Assembly: GCF_000875975.1 (NCBI RefSeq)
Contig: NZ_BAWW01000003.1
Coordinates: 1 to 64,000, forward strand
DNA length: 64,000 nt
Direction: 5' to 3'
Source of the DNA: Parachlamydia acanthamoebae
Lineage (GTDB): Bacteria; Chlamydiota; Chlamydiia; Chlamydiales; Parachlamydiaceae
Below, piece by piece: positions 28,305 to 38,200 of the stretch (positions are counted from its first letter, which is position 1; every line of letters begins with the position of its first letter). The translations under genes and the position numbers were made by a program. The notes beneath the pieces are model-generated. The model had not been told where the DNA came from, did no database searches, and saw only the letters and a list, made by a program, of their open reading frames with translations.

Positions 28305-29261
28305 CTATTTAACTATATGAATATGTTCGTAAAGAAAGTGAGCAATTAAATTAGAGGCCAATTTAGCCGTGATTCCATCTCGATCATGTTGAGGAGAGAG
28401 CTCTGCTATATCTAAAACAACCACCTTTTTTGAGTGCGCCAATAGAGAAAGACTCGTCAAAATATCCTTAGGCAAAATCCCAAAGGCCTGGGGGGCACTA
28501 ACTCCTGGGGCAAAGGCGGCAGCAAAAACATCCAAACAAATTGTCAAATGAATAGGTTTATGATAACTGATGACCTCTTGAATTCTACCCAAAGCCCCCA
28601 AGCAAAAGTTTTCTGCATACACGATTTTCACCTGATGTTTTTCTGCAGTCTCAAAGAGCTGACTAGTATTCCCCGCTTTTTGTACACCTAAGCACGTATA
28701 ATGAAAGGATTTTCCCCGATTTTTATAACCCTCCGCTATTTGGGAGAATGAGGTTCCTGAGGTACCCCATTGATCTTCTAGCAAAGGTCTCAAATCTAAG
28801 TGCGCATCAAAATTGACAATCGCACATTCTGAGTGCAATTCCATCACTCCTTGGTGGATTCCCCAAGCACTTTCATGACCACCGCCCAGGACAATAGGAA
28901 AAACGTTTTGGTTCAGAAGGGAGGCTACGGCTTCACCCAATTGCTTTTGAGCTTCCTCCAAATTTTGGTCTTCGCACACAATATTGCCTACATCAAAAAA
29001 CTTCGCCTCTACAAGTTGATGTAAAGCTAGATTCGCCAAGGATTTTCGAATAGCAAATGGACCTTCAGATGCACCCATACGTCCTTCATTACGCCTTACC
29101 CCTTCATCGGAGACAAATCCTAAAAAACCGTAGCAGGGCTTGTCCTGAAATTCTAGCTTTTCTTTAGACAAATCCAAACACTGAATAACCTGGTGAAAAC
29201 GCTCTCCATCCTCACGTCCCTTCCATAGATCTTTTTCAGGGGGTTGATAATATTTATGCAT
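28305..29261 (-). CDS. hutG: Formimidoylglutamase
   Basis: The last step of histidine breakdown: N-formimidoyl-glutamate to glutamate and formamide, with two manganese ions. The 318-residue protein belongs to the ureohydrolase (arginase) family, with GGGHESAWG, the metal site FDAHLD, and the late LDVFAAAFAPGVSAPQAFG and DIAELSPQHD blocks. In the usual Asp-x-Asp metal pair, the first Asp is Cys here (ICLDVF). I believe some formimidoylglutamases share this, but it should be checked. It overlaps hutI by eight bases. Confidence 0.92.
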   Translation of the reverse strand: MHKYYQPPEKDLWKGREDGERFHQVIQCLDLSKEKLEFQDKPCYGFLGFVSDEGVRRNEGRMGASEGPFAIRKSLANLALHQLVEAKFFDVGNIVCEDQNLEEAQKQLGEAVASLLNQNVFPIVLGGGHESAWGIHQGVMELHSECAIVNFDAHLDLRPLLEDQWGTSGTSFSQIAEGYKNRGKSFHYTCLGVQKAGNTSQLFETAEKHQVKIVYAENFCLGALGRIQEVISYHKPIHLTICLDVFAAAFAPGVSAPQAFGILPKDILTSLSLLAHSKKVVVLDIAELSPQHDRDGITAKLASNLIAHFLYEHIHIVK

Positions 29262-30486
29262 CCATTTTCCACTGTTTAGCTGTTAGAGTCATCTTCGGCA
29301 GAAGAGCCCCTTGGGCATACAAAATTTCTCGATAATCATCACAAGGATAAATCACGCAATCAGCCCTAAAGCCTGGTTTTAATATCCCTCGATCTTCTAA
29401 TCGTAAAGCTTTGGCAGCTCGAAAGGTGATCGCAGCAAATGTTTCGGCCATCGTTAATTTCTCTGTAGCTCCCATGATGGCTGCTTGCAAAAGAAGGTAA
29501 CCCATGGGTGCGGATCCAGGATTCCAATCAGAAGCTATTGCAACAGGCAAGCCTTGATCAAGCATGCGTCGCGCAGGTGCATAGGGAATCCCTAAACCAA
29601 GTGAGGCCCCCGGCAAGACCACAGGAATAACTTTGGCATTTTTCAATTGCTCCCAATCTTCAGCAGTGGACGCTTCCAGATGATCTGCACTTACAGCCCC
29701 CAGCTCTGCTGCCAAAGAACTCCCCCCTCTTGAAAATTGATCGGCGTGTGCAGTAAGCTGGAATCCAATTTCTTTAGCCTTTTGCAAATAGTTTCGAGCT
29801 TCTTTTAAAGAAAACGCTTCTTTATCCACAAAGATATCGATGCGATTTGCCAACTTTTTCGCTCGAACGATGGGCAGCAAATGGGTGGCGATGTATTCCA
29901 AATAGAGGGAATTCGTATCAAATTCTGGAGGTTTTGTATGGGCCGCTAGACACGTTGGAATCAGATCGATTTTTTGCTTCTCCCGTGTCACTTGAATGGC
30001 GTGCAAAATTTTTAATTCATCTTCAAGAGTAAGCCCATAACCACTTTTAACTTCACACGTGGTCACACCTTGATTTAGCAAACTCCCACATCTTTTTTCC
30101 ATCAAAGAGACTAATTCCTCCAAAGAAGCTTGTCGTGTCATTCGAACGGTATTTAATATTCCACCTCCTTTTTCAGCAATACTTTGATAGGACGCTCCAC
30201 TTAAACGGAGTGCATATTCATTTGCTCTAGAACCAGCCCAGCATAAATGGGTATGCGCATCAATCAATCCCGGAAGTCCCACAGCTGAATATTCAATCTC
30301 TTGAATGGGAATCGTTTTTTTTCTAAGGGCATCAAAAGGACCAACATGCTGGATATATCCTTGATGAATATGAATACCTGCATTTTGAATGATGGGAAGT
30401 TCATGATCTGATAAAGGACCGCACGACCCCATCCCTTCCATTGTCAATAGCTGTTTAAAGGGACCTAAAATGACTTCTTCAACCAT
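29254..30486 (-). CDS. hutI: Imidazolonepropionase
   Basis: Third step of histidine breakdown: opens the imidazolone ring to N-formimidoyl-glutamate. The 410-residue amidohydrolase has the metal-binding HxH in [15 protein letters not shown], the substrate segment [12 protein letters not shown], the metal-binding His in [11 protein letters not shown], and the late [12 protein letters not shown] with the final metal Asp. The length is normal. It overlaps hutU and hutG by eight bases each, within the four-gene operon. Confidence 0.95.
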   Translation of the reverse strand: MVEEVILGPFKQLLTMEGMGSCGPLSDHELPIIQNAGIHIHQGYIQHVGPFDALRKKTIPIQEIEYSAVGLPGLIDAHTHLCWAGSRANEYALRLSGASYQSIAEKGGGILNTVRMTRQASLEELVSLMEKRCGSLLNQGVTTCEVKSGYGLTLEDELKILHAIQVTREKQKIDLIPTCLAAHTKPPEFDTNSLYLEYIATHLLPIVRAKKLANRIDIFVDKEAFSLKEARNYLQKAKEIGFQLTAHADQFSRGGSSLAAELGAVSADHLEASTAEDWEQLKNAKVIPVVLPGASLGLGIPYAPARRMLDQGLPVAIASDWNPGSAPMGYLLLQAAIMGATEKLTMAETFAAITFRAAKALRLEDRGILKPGFRADCVIYPCDDYREILYAQGALLPKMTLTAKQWKMDA

Positions 30487-32164
30487 TTTCTTTCCCGATT
30501 AAAAGATGATGTTTTTCTCCACACGCAATGGCTTCAGGGTACCCAGCGTCTGCGTGACGGATAACCCCTAATGCGGGGTCAATGGTTAATACTCTTTTTA
30601 AACATCGTTCGGACCGCTCGGTTCCATCCACTAAAACGACCATCCCTGCATGTTGCGAATACCCAATTCCCACGCCACCACCATGATGAAAAGACACCCA
30701 GGTTGCCCCACCGGCACAATTTCCCATGAGATTTAATAAAGGCCAATCAGAAATACAATCAGAACCATCACGCATTTTTTCTGTTTCCCGAAAAGGAGAA
30801 GCGACAGAACCTGCATCTAGGTGATCTCTCCCTATTACCAGAGGTGCTTTGAGCTTTTTCTTTCGAACAAGCTCATTAAAAACCAAACCCGCCTTTTCCC
30901 GCTCCCCGTAGCCTAACCAGCAAATGCGAGCAGGAAGCCCCTGAAATGTCACTTTTTCTTTAGCTGCTTTTAACCAAACATGCAACTGGGTATGATCTGG
31001 AAAAGCTTCCATCAGAGCTTGGTCTGTGAGATAAATATCTTCAGGATCACCAGATAAGGCCACCCAGCGAAAAGGGCCTTTTCCTTCACAAAAAAGAGGG
31101 CGAATAAACTCAGGAACAAATCCCGGTATTTTAAAAGCCTCTTTTTCACCCCCTTGGCAGGCGAATTCACGCAAATTATTCCCGTATTCAAAAGCAATCG
31201 ATCCTTGAGCTTGCATTTCCAGCATCGCATGCACGTGATAAGCCATACTTTTTAAAGCCTTCTGCTTGTAGACATATGGATCTGCTTGTCTTAATTCTGC
31301 GGCAGTTTGCATTGTATAACCACTTGGAATATACCCATTGAGCGGATCATGGGCTGATGTTTGGTCTGTCACGATATCGGGAATGATTTGGGCGTCCAAA
31401 CATTTTTGAAGAATAGTTCCAATATCGCCAACTAATCCCACTGATAAAGGCTTTTTCTGTTGCTTGGCGTCTAAAATCCATTGAAAGGCTTCTTTCTCAT
31501 TTTGCGCTATTTTATCTATATAGCGTGTCTTTAAACGCTTTTCAATGCGGGTTGGATCGATGTCGATTCCCAAAAAAACACCCCCATTTAAGGTGACTGC
31601 CAAAGGCTGCGCCCCTCCCATTCCTCCCAATCCCCCTGAAATAGTTAAGGTACCTGTAAGGGAATTATTAAAATACTTACGTGCTGCGGCTGCAAATGTT
31701 TCGTAAGTTCCTTGCAGAATCCCTTGCGTTCCAATATAAATCCAACTGCCTGCTGTCATTTGTCCATACATGGTCAATCCAAGCTTTTGAAGCTCTCTAA
31801 ATTTTTCCCATGTGGCCCAGTGAGGCACTAAATTACTATTAGCAATCAAAACTCTGGGGGCTTCGGCATGGGTGGGAATGATTCCGACAGCTTTGCCTGA
31901 TTGGATCAATAAACTTTCCGACTCTTTCAATTGTAACAAGGACTGAATAATTTGTTGCAGAGCTGCTACATTTCTAGCCGCCTGACCAGTTCCCCCATAA
32001 ACGATCAAATGCTCCGGGTCCTCAGCAACTTCAGCATCTAAATTATTAAGCAACATTCTTAAAGGAGCCTCCGTTTGCCAAGAAAGAGCATGTAGCTGAT
32101 CACCACGAGGCGCTCGGTAAACAGGATGCTGCGCATATTTTTGAATAAATGATGCAAAATCCAT
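30479..32164 (-). CDS. hutU: Urocanate hydratase
   Basis: Second step of histidine breakdown: hydrates urocanate to imidazolonepropionate with tightly bound NAD. The 561-residue protein has the family blocks [30 protein letters not shown], the Gly-rich [12 protein letters not shown] (NAD contact), [20 protein letters not shown] and [13 protein letters not shown]. Twelve bases separate it from hutH and it overlaps hutI by eight. Confidence 0.97.
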   Translation of the reverse strand: MDFASFIQKYAQHPVYRAPRGDQLHALSWQTEAPLRMLLNNLDAEVAEDPEHLIVYGGTGQAARNVAALQQIIQSLLQLKESESLLIQSGKAVGIIPTHAEAPRVLIANSNLVPHWATWEKFRELQKLGLTMYGQMTAGSWIYIGTQGILQGTYETFAAAARKYFNNSLTGTLTISGGLGGMGGAQPLAVTLNGGVFLGIDIDPTRIEKRLKTRYIDKIAQNEKEAFQWILDAKQQKKPLSVGLVGDIGTILQKCLDAQIIPDIVTDQTSAHDPLNGYIPSGYTMQTAAELRQADPYVYKQKALKSMAYHVHAMLEMQAQGSIAFEYGNNLREFACQGGEKEAFKIPGFVPEFIRPLFCEGKGPFRWVALSGDPEDIYLTDQALMEAFPDHTQLHVWLKAAKEKVTFQGLPARICWLGYGEREKAGLVFNELVRKKKLKAPLVIGRDHLDAGSVASPFRETEKMRDGSDCISDWPLLNLMGNCAGGATWVSFHHGGGVGIGYSQHAGMVVLVDGTERSERCLKRVLTIDPALGVIRHADAGYPEAIACGEKHHLLIGKENG

Positions 32165-32175
32165 CGTTTCTCTCG

Positions 32176-33675
32176 TTATAACTGTTGAAAAACCTCTAGC
32201 GCTTTTTGTATATCATCCGACACAATCCGATCTTCGATTAAGACAGGAACTTTTTTTCTCAAGGCTATGTAAACTTGATGGGTACCTTTTCCTAAGTCTT
32301 GACTGCGTTTACGTAAATCGACAGCCTGGGCTGCTACCACCATTTCTATTGCGAGGACAGTTGAAACATTACGCACCAAATCGCGCAGTTTACGTGCCGA
32401 TGTCATGCCCATAGATACATGATCCTCCACCCCCACATTGCCAGGGATCGAATCTGTGCACGCAGGGTTAGCGAGTAATTTATTTTGATTGACAAGCGAA
32501 GCACTTAAATACTGAGAAGCCATGTAGCCAGAATGAGTGCCTTCGTAAGGGGTCAAAAATGCTGGCAACCCACTCATATGAGGATTTAATAACGTTTCCA
32601 ATCTTCTTTCAGAAACATTGGATATTTCAGACATGGCTATTGCAGCGAAATCAAACGCTAAAGCAAGGGCCTGTCCATGAAAATTTCCCCCGCTCAGGAT
32701 CACTCCTTCTTCTGAAAACACTAGCGGATTATCTGTTGCTGCGTTGAGCTCTCTTTCGATAATGGTGGTGCAGTAATCCAATGCATCTTGGGTGGGGCCA
32801 TGAATTTGAGGGACACAACGCAAAGAATAGGAATCTTGCACCTTTACTCTTTTAAAGTTTTGGCTCCATAGCGAGGAATCTTTTAGTTCTTCGCGCATTC
32901 TTTTAGCTATTTCCATTTGCCCTTTCTGTCCTCTTGCTCGATGCAGCAACGGATTGAGAGCATCTGTTGCCCCAAGTAACCCTTCAAATGTTAAAGCGGC
33001 AATTCGATCCGCTTTTTTCAGAACTTTTTTGGCTTCAATTAAAGCAAGGCTACCTACGGCAAGCATGATTTGGGTGCCATTAATCAACCCTAATCCTTCT
33101 TTAGCATGTAATTTAAGAGGCTTTAACTTGGCTAATTTTAATGCTTCTTTGGCAGACATGCGTTTATCTTTATAATGCACTTCTCCTAATCCAATCAGAG
33201 GAAGGGCTAAGTGCGCTAAAGGAGCCAAATCCCCACTAGCGCCTACGGATCCATATTGGGGAATGAGCGGATAAATTTCTGCTTGTATCAGTTGGAGTAA
33301 GGCTTCACAAACCTGATAGCGAACGCCTGTATTTCCTTTGATCAAAACATTTAATCGAAGAGCCATCGCTAAACGTGTTTCGGACAACGAGAGTGGCTCA
33401 CCAAAGCCTGCGGCATGGCTTTTTAATAAATTGACTTGCAGAGCATCTATTTCGTCTGGAGCAATTTTTTCCCGAGCGAAATAGCCAAATCCCGTGTTAA
33501 CTCCATAAATCGGTTTTGGGCTTTTGGCAAGTTGATGCACAAGTTGCGCACTTGCATCAATGGCATTCTGCGTGCTGGGTGAGATTTTGACAGGACAGCC
33601 TTTTGCAATAGCTTCTAATTGAGAAAGCGTTAAACTTTTGCCGTCTAAGAAAATACTGTCTTTTATTTGTTTCAT
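32176..33675 (-). CDS. hutH: Histidine ammonia-lyase
   Basis: First step of histidine breakdown: removes ammonia from histidine to give urocanate. The catalytic MIO group forms from Ala-Ser-Gly at residues 146-148 ([18 protein letters not shown]). The substrate tyrosine region [10 protein letters not shown] (58-67) and NGTQIM are also present. The 499-residue length is normal. It heads the hutHUIG operon. An inverted repeat with CGATACA/TGTATCG arms lies just upstream. No clear ribosome binding site is seen. Confidence 0.97.
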   Translation of the reverse strand: MKQIKDSIFLDGKSLTLSQLEAIAKGCPVKISPSTQNAIDASAQLVHQLAKSPKPIYGVNTGFGYFAREKIAPDEIDALQVNLLKSHAAGFGEPLSLSETRLAMALRLNVLIKGNTGVRYQVCEALLQLIQAEIYPLIPQYGSVGASGDLAPLAHLALPLIGLGEVHYKDKRMSAKEALKLAKLKPLKLHAKEGLGLINGTQIMLAVGSLALIEAKKVLKKADRIAALTFEGLLGATDALNPLLHRARGQKGQMEIAKRMREELKDSSLWSQNFKRVKVQDSYSLRCVPQIHGPTQDALDYCTTIIERELNAATDNPLVFSEEGVILSGGNFHGQALALAFDFAAIAMSEISNVSERRLETLLNPHMSGLPAFLTPYEGTHSGYMASQYLSASLVNQNKLLANPACTDSIPGNVGVEDHVSMGMTSARKLRDLVRNVSTVLAIEMVVAAQAVDLRKRSQDLGKGTHQVYIALRKKVPVLIEDRIVSDDIQKALEVFQQL

Positions 33676-33680
33676 TTTAT

Positions 33681-33712
33681 CGATACAGAGTTTGTTTATT
33701 CTTGATGTATCG
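33681..33712. promoter_or_regulatory. Inverted repeat upstream of hutH
   Basis: CGATACA (33681-33687) and TGTATCG (33706-33712) form a perfect 7-base inverted repeat with an 18-base spacer, ending 6 bases before the hutH ATG. It could be an operator for a histidine-responsive repressor, or a stem in the leader. No hut regulator gene is in the window. Confidence 0.35.
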
Positions 33713-33747
33713 CAAAATGATCAAAATGGAAAGTAAAAAACGAACAA

Positions 33748-33787
33748 ATGAGGACATTTACAAGATGTGACTTGTAAATGTCCTCAT
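33748..33787 (-). terminator. Terminator of the secreted-protein gene
   Basis: A 17-bp perfect stem (arms 33748-33764 and 33771-33787, with core GAGGACATTTACAAG) and a 6-base loop lie eight bases after the stop of the 165-residue gene. On the minus strand it is followed by TTGTTCGTTTTTT. Confidence 0.85.
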
Positions 33788-33794
33788 GACTAAA

Positions 33795-34292
33795 TTAATA
33801 GAAAATAATGATTTGATCTTGCCCGGTTAAAACAGTTGAATCACGGTACTCATGTCGCAGATAATCTCCTGCAATTGTGTGATCCACGCTGAATACGGTA
33901 TTCACGAGAAAAACAACTCCGCTATGCGTCATAAAATACTGGTAGCCAAAGCGGCTTCCTGAAATTTCTGTGGCAATCACACAGTGTGAGTATTCTGCCA
34001 TGTGTGTCAACACACCATTCACTATCACCAGATTTTGTCGAATTGGTGTCACAATAAAAGACTTGGCAGTTTTTTTATTTTCACCTTCTTCTTGGGAAGG
34101 ATCTTGCAAAGCTTCCTCTACGGATGCTTCATGAATAATTGATTCATCTCTTTCCTCTCCGGAAAGCTGTCTACTTTCTAAATAAGCAGTAAACATCTCT
34201 TTTCCAGGAGCTAGCTCTTCACTCTCTTCCGCGCAAAGAGGAAAAGAAAACGCAACGATACTCGTCAAAATGAGTGTATTTAAATAACGCAC
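33795..34292 (-). CDS. Secreted hypothetical protein
   Basis: A 165-residue product with a clear signal peptide (basic MRYLN, hydrophobic core to about 18, cleavage near LCAEES). The mature part is acidic to about residue 80, then forms a likely beta-rich domain (SFIVTPIRQNLVIVNGVLTH and onward). The GTG start is chosen because AAGGAG lies five bases upstream (34298-34303). It has its own strong terminator. No family is recognised; a periplasmic or outer-membrane-linked protein is likely. Confidence 0.65.
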   Translation of the reverse strand: MRYLNTLILTSIVAFSFPLCAEESEELAPGKEMFTAYLESRQLSGEERDESIIHEASVEEALQDPSQEEGENKKTAKSFIVTPIRQNLVIVNGVLTHMAEYSHCVIATEISGSRFGYQYFMTHSGVVFLVNTVFSVDHTIAGDYLRHEYRDSTVLTGQDQIIIFY

Positions 34293-34397
34293 AAAGACTC
34301 CTTATTATTAATTTCATTAATTAAATAACAAAGAATATTACAGAACTTAATTAGAATCAAACTATAATCTAAAAACTTTCGATCATATCTTAATTAA

Positions 34398-35189
34398 TTA
34401 CCTTCCTTTCTTTCGCGCAATTAATGTGAGAAACAATGGAAATTCATCACGACTTCGATTCTCCATCTTTGCCATTTTTCCTTCACTGACTTTATCGGAA
34501 CACCACTCTTCTAAAAATTCAGTGACAAATCCTGCTTCATGTAACCAGCGTGTATAAGAGGATAAAGGATAATGGAAAGACCAAGTTTCAGAAGATTTAC
34601 TTCCCTCACTAGGATGCGCTTGAATTGGGATTCTTTGAGCCGAGGCATAAGAATCTAGACGTCTGTACTGCAGCTTTTTGTTTTCATCGACACCCCAAGA
34701 CGACTGCCGCGGAATCCGAAAGCATGGATGGTTCATCACAATGATAAAAAGCCCATCCTCTGCTAAAGCAGCGGATACATTCTTAAATACCAAGTCGGGT
34801 CTTTCAATATTTTGCACAGCTAAAATAAGCGTGGCATGTGAAAATTTTTTTTGGTCTACTTGATAGGGTTTAATGGCATCCCCCACCAAATATTCATGCC
34901 GCGGATTATGATCCAACTGTTTCGCAGCCTTGACAAAAGAAGGCGCGATATCAATTCCGACATAACTGATTTTTTCAGGTAGATGGCGGGCCAAAATTCC
35001 TTGTCCACAAGCGACATCTAAAATGGATGAATTCTCGTTTAGATTGAGAAGATTCAACAACTTTGGTAAAATTACAGATTGATGATAATAATGCCCTTCT
35101 TTACCGACTGCCTGATGGTACCATTTACTGACAGGTTCCCAAGAAGTAGAAGGTTTTTTAGGGCGGGATTTTGATGGCTTTGATTGCAT
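34398..35189 (-). CDS. Class I SAM-dependent methyltransferase
   Basis: About 263 residues. The SAM-binding motif is ILDVACGQGILARHLPE, with YVGIDIAPSFV (acidic residue contacting the ribose) and the post-motif LILAVQNIERPD. The VMNHPCFRIPRQSSWG segment is typical of a subgroup that may modify small molecules. The substrate is unknown. I start at ATG 35189 because AAGGAG lies four bases ahead; a TTG at 35261 is the longer alternative. It diverges from rpsO. Confidence 0.82.
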   Translation of the reverse strand: MQSKPSKSRPKKPSTSWEPVSKWYHQAVGKEGHYYHQSVILPKLLNLLNLNENSSILDVACGQGILARHLPEKISYVGIDIAPSFVKAAKQLDHNPRHEYLVGDAIKPYQVDQKKFSHATLILAVQNIERPDLVFKNVSAALAEDGLFIIVMNHPCFRIPRQSSWGVDENKKLQYRRLDSYASAQRIPIQAHPSEGSKSSETWSFHYPLSSYTRWLHEAGFVTEFLEEWCSDKVSEGKMAKMENRSRDEFPLFLTLIARKKGR

Positions 35190-35322
35190 AAGACTCCTTG
35201 CGTTAGCAAAGTCAAGAAATGAAGCAATGAGATTATCGATTCCAGAGTTTTTTGTCGACAATTTGGGTAGAACTGAATAAAGCTTGTAGAATTGTTCATT
35301 CCTAGCGCAAAAGTTTTTACCC

Positions 35323-35351
35323 TTGATTTATAAACAAGGCTCACGTATAAT
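35323..35351 (+). promoter_or_regulatory. Promoter of rpsO
   Basis: TTGATT (35323-35328) and TATAAT (35346-35351) lie 17 bases apart, and 73 bases before the rpsO start. This leaves a leader that could carry the S15 autoregulatory site known in other bacteria. Confidence 0.75.
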
Positions 35352-35424
35352 AGCCTTTTAATGCAAAGTAAATGATGTTGAAAATAGTAGCCTTTTTCGG
35401 CTTTAACAATGGGAGATCTGCTAA

Positions 35425-35694
35425 ATGTCTCTAGACCAAGGTACAAAAGAAGAAATTACAAAGAAGTTCCAACTTCACGAAAAGGATACGGGATCAGCTG
35501 ATGTTCAAATCGCAATTCTCACAGAAAGAATTACTGAATTGACTGAACATTTGAAAAGAAATCCAAAAGATCACGGCTCGCGATTGGCGCTTCTTAAGCT
35601 TGTCGGCCAACGAAGGCGTTTATTGGATTATCTAAACTCAACCGATACTGTTCGGTACCAAAATTTGATTACAAAATTAAAATTGAGAAGATAA
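35425..35694 (+). CDS. rpsO: 30S ribosomal protein S15
   Basis: Binds 16S rRNA in the platform of the small subunit. The 89-residue length is exactly typical. The signature regions [30 protein letters not shown] and RRRLLDYL are present. GGGAG precedes the ATG. The rpsO-pnp order is conserved in many bacteria. A hairpin terminator follows, so pnp is probably expressed partly by read-through. Confidence 0.98.
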   Translation: MSLDQGTKEEITKKFQLHEKDTGSADVQIAILTERITELTEHLKRNPKDHGSRLALLKLVGQRRRLLDYLNSTDTVRYQNLITKLKLRR

Positions 35695-35984
35695 TAGCGA
35701 TTTTGTTAAGGCAGCATTAGCTGCCTTTATCATTTAAACTAGGGGGGGAATAGAAATCAGAAATCGATCTTCAACAAGCTTTTGAGGTTTGTTTTCTGAA
35801 TTCTATATATAACAGATTCCCCTTCCACAATTCCAGCTCCTTGACTGGGAGTTATGGATCTAATCAATCAGCCAGCTCAAAATGGCCAACCATTTTGACG
35901 CATAGCCTTCTTTTAGGACTTCATCCTCATCCTCATCGTTCAAAATCACAGGAACATGCGGAGATATAACATTTAGGAGATTAG
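35695..35984. other. rpsO-pnp intergenic region
   Basis: The 290 bases hold the rpsO terminator at the left end and the AGGAGA ribosome binding site of pnp at 35975-35980. Between them I see no gene. In other bacteria pnp is autoregulated through its leader; no matching structure was worked out here. Confidence 0.5.
35708..35731 (+). terminator. Terminator of rpsO
   Basis: An 8-bp perfect stem AAGGCAGC/GCTGCCTT with loop ATTA is followed by TATCATTT, a weak T tract. It may be leaky, allowing transcription into pnp. Confidence 0.65.
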
Positions 35985-38075
35985 ATGAATATGGAACGAC
36001 GCACAACACGAGTCAAAGTCGGTGAACAAGAAATTGTTTTCGAAACCGGAAAAATCGCACGTCAAGCAAATGGAGCTGTTTTGGTCCGCTCTGGAGAGAC
36101 CATTTTGTTCAACACAGCTTGCGCTGATTACGACCTAGCTCCTGGTGAAGATTTTCTCCCCTTAAGAGTTGACTACCAAGAAAAATTCTCTTCAGCAGGA
36201 AAAACAGTTAGTGGATTTATTAAACGAGAAGGACGCCCTTCTGAAAAAGAAACATTGGTATCAAGACTGATTGACCGCCCCCTTCGCCCAATGTTTGAAA
36301 ATGGCTATTATAACGAAACACAAGTTCTTTCTTATGTCTGGTCCTATGATGGCGTAAACGCTCCAGAACCTTTAGCGATTTGCGGAGCTTCTGCTGCTTT
36401 AGTTATTTCGGATATCCCCCTCATTAAGCCAGTAGGTGCAGTACGCGTAGGCTTAATTGGTGGAAAGTTTGTGGTTAACCCAACTGTTGAACATCAAAAG
36501 AAATCCAAACTCGATCTCATTCTCGCAGGAACAGAAGATGCCGTTTTAATGATCGAGGGATATTGCGATTTCTTAACAGAAGAACAAATTTTAGAGGCCA
36601 TTGAAATCGGTCACCAGGGAATTAAAGCCATTTGCGAAACACTTCTCGCATGGCAAAAAGAACTTGGAAAGCCTAAAACATTGCACACACTACGCCCTCT
36701 CCCACAAGATGTATTCCATTCCGTGGAAGAAATTGCAAAACCACTACTTGAGCAAGCTTTACGCATCAAAGAAAAGCAAAAAAGAGAAGAGGCCTTGGGA
36801 GCAGTCAAATCTGCTGTTCAACAAAAACTTCTTCCGGAAGATGGTGAGCCTCTTTTCCCGGCTAAAGATGTGGCCACAGCTTTAAAAGAAGTTTCTTCTA
36901 AATACATGCGTGAAATGATCTTGAATGAGAACGTACGCAGTGATGGAAGAACATCCATCAACATTCGCCCGATTGATATCGAGCAAGGAATCCTTCCTCG
37001 TGCACACGGCAGCTCTCTATTCACACGTGGTGAAACACAGAGCGTATCCGTTTGCACATTGGGTGGTGAAAGCATGGCCCAAAGATTTGAAGATCTTGAT
37101 GGCGAAGGCAGCCGCACGTTCTATCTTCAATACTTCTTCCCTCCATTTTCTGTCGGAGAAGTCGGACGCATTGGATCTCCTGGACGTAGAGAAGTCGGTC
37201 ACGGCAAGCTAGCGGAGCGCGCTCTTCAAGCTATTTTGCCTCCTAAAGAAGCTTTTCCTTATACCATTCGTTTAGAATCTAACATCACAGAATCGAATGG
37301 ATCTTCTTCCATGGCAACCGTGTGTGGTGGGTGCCTAGCTATGATGGAAGCCGGCGTTCCAGTTAAACGTCCAGTTGCAGGAATTGCAATGGGCCTCATT
37401 CTAGAAAATGAGCGATTCATCATTTTATCTGATATTTTGGGAATTGAAGACGCTCTCGGCGATATGGATTTCAAAATCACAGGTGATGCAGAAGGAATTA
37501 CAGCCTTCCAAATGGACATCAAAGTGGAAGGAATCACGCCATCGATTATGAAAGCGGCGTTAGAGCAAGCGAAAAAAGGACGTATCCACATTCTCGGAAA
37601 AATGTTAGAAGTATGCCCAACACATAAAGAAGAGATGTCTGTTTATGCTCCACGCATCGAAACAATGCAAATCAAACCTAGTAAAATTGCAACGGTCATT
37701 GGACCTGGCGGAAAACAAATTCGTGCCATTATTGAAGCGAGTGGTGTCGAAATTGACATTAATGACGATGGATTGATCAGCATTGCCTCTTCCAACCTAG
37801 AAGGAATTGAAAAAGCCAAAGCGATGATCGTCGGCTTAACTTCGGATGTTGAAATTGGGAAAGTTTACACAGGTAAAATTGCTAACATTGCCCCATTTGG
37901 AATCTTTGTGGAAATTCTTCCTGGAAAAGAAGGTCTTTGCCACATTTCCGAATTTGATAACACACGCATTAATAACTTGAATGATTATGTCAAAATTGGT
38001 GACATGATTACAGTTAAAGTTCTCGAAATTAATGAACGTGGCCAATTAAAACTTAGCCGAAAAGCGACGTTATAA
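35985..38075 (+). CDS. pnp: Polyribonucleotide nucleotidyltransferase
   Basis: A phosphorolytic 3'-5' exoribonuclease of RNA decay. The 696-residue protein has two RNase PH-like domains (with VRSGETILFNT and, in the second, RSDGRTSINIRPI and FPPFSVGEVGRIGSPGRREVGHG segments), an all-helical linker at about 215-300, a KH domain (VIGPGGKQIRAIIE near 570-583) and a C-terminal S1 domain (GKVYTGKIANIAPFGIFVEI). The length and order are normal. AGGAGA lies four bases before the ATG; a second ATG two codons on is possible. Confidence 0.98.
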   Translation: MNMERRTTRVKVGEQEIVFETGKIARQANGAVLVRSGETILFNTACADYDLAPGEDFLPLRVDYQEKFSSAGKTVSGFIKREGRPSEKETLVSRLIDRPLRPMFENGYYNETQVLSYVWSYDGVNAPEPLAICGASAALVISDIPLIKPVGAVRVGLIGGKFVVNPTVEHQKKSKLDLILAGTEDAVLMIEGYCDFLTEEQILEAIEIGHQGIKAICETLLAWQKELGKPKTLHTLRPLPQDVFHSVEEIAKPLLEQALRIKEKQKREEALGAVKSAVQQKLLPEDGEPLFPAKDVATALKEVSSKYMREMILNENVRSDGRTSINIRPIDIEQGILPRAHGSSLFTRGETQSVSVCTLGGESMAQRFEDLDGEGSRTFYLQYFFPPFSVGEVGRIGSPGRREVGHGKLAERALQAILPPKEAFPYTIRLESNITESNGSSSMATVCGGCLAMMEAGVPVKRPVAGIAMGLILENERFIILSDILGIEDALGDMDFKITGDAEGITAFQMDIKVEGITPSIMKAALEQAKKGRIHILGKMLEVCPTHKEEMSVYAPRIETMQIKPSKIATVIGPGGKQIRAIIEASGVEIDINDDGLISIASSNLEGIEKAKAMIVGLTSDVEIGKVYTGKIANIAPFGIFVEILPGKEGLCHISEFDNTRINNLNDYVKIGDMITVKVLEINERGQLKLSRKATL

Positions 38076-38106
38076 TCCCACCTTACGGTTCGTTTTTGAA
38101 TTGATA

Positions 38107-38136
38107 AAAGCACTCAGAAATGAGTGCTTTTTTTTT
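38107..38136 (+). terminator. Terminator of pnp
   Basis: A 10-bp perfect stem AAAGCACTCA/TGAGTGCTTT with tetraloop GAAA is followed by a run of T. This is a textbook intrinsic terminator. Confidence 0.92.
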
Positions 38137-38200
38137 CTTTATCTTTTCTTAACAGGCTTACGATACAATGATTTGCAATTGTTAAAATAAGGATTCTTAT

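Noticed and set aside
33681-33712. Riboswitch upstream of hutH
   Set aside because: The leader is too short and shows only a simple inverted repeat; an operator is the more economical reading.
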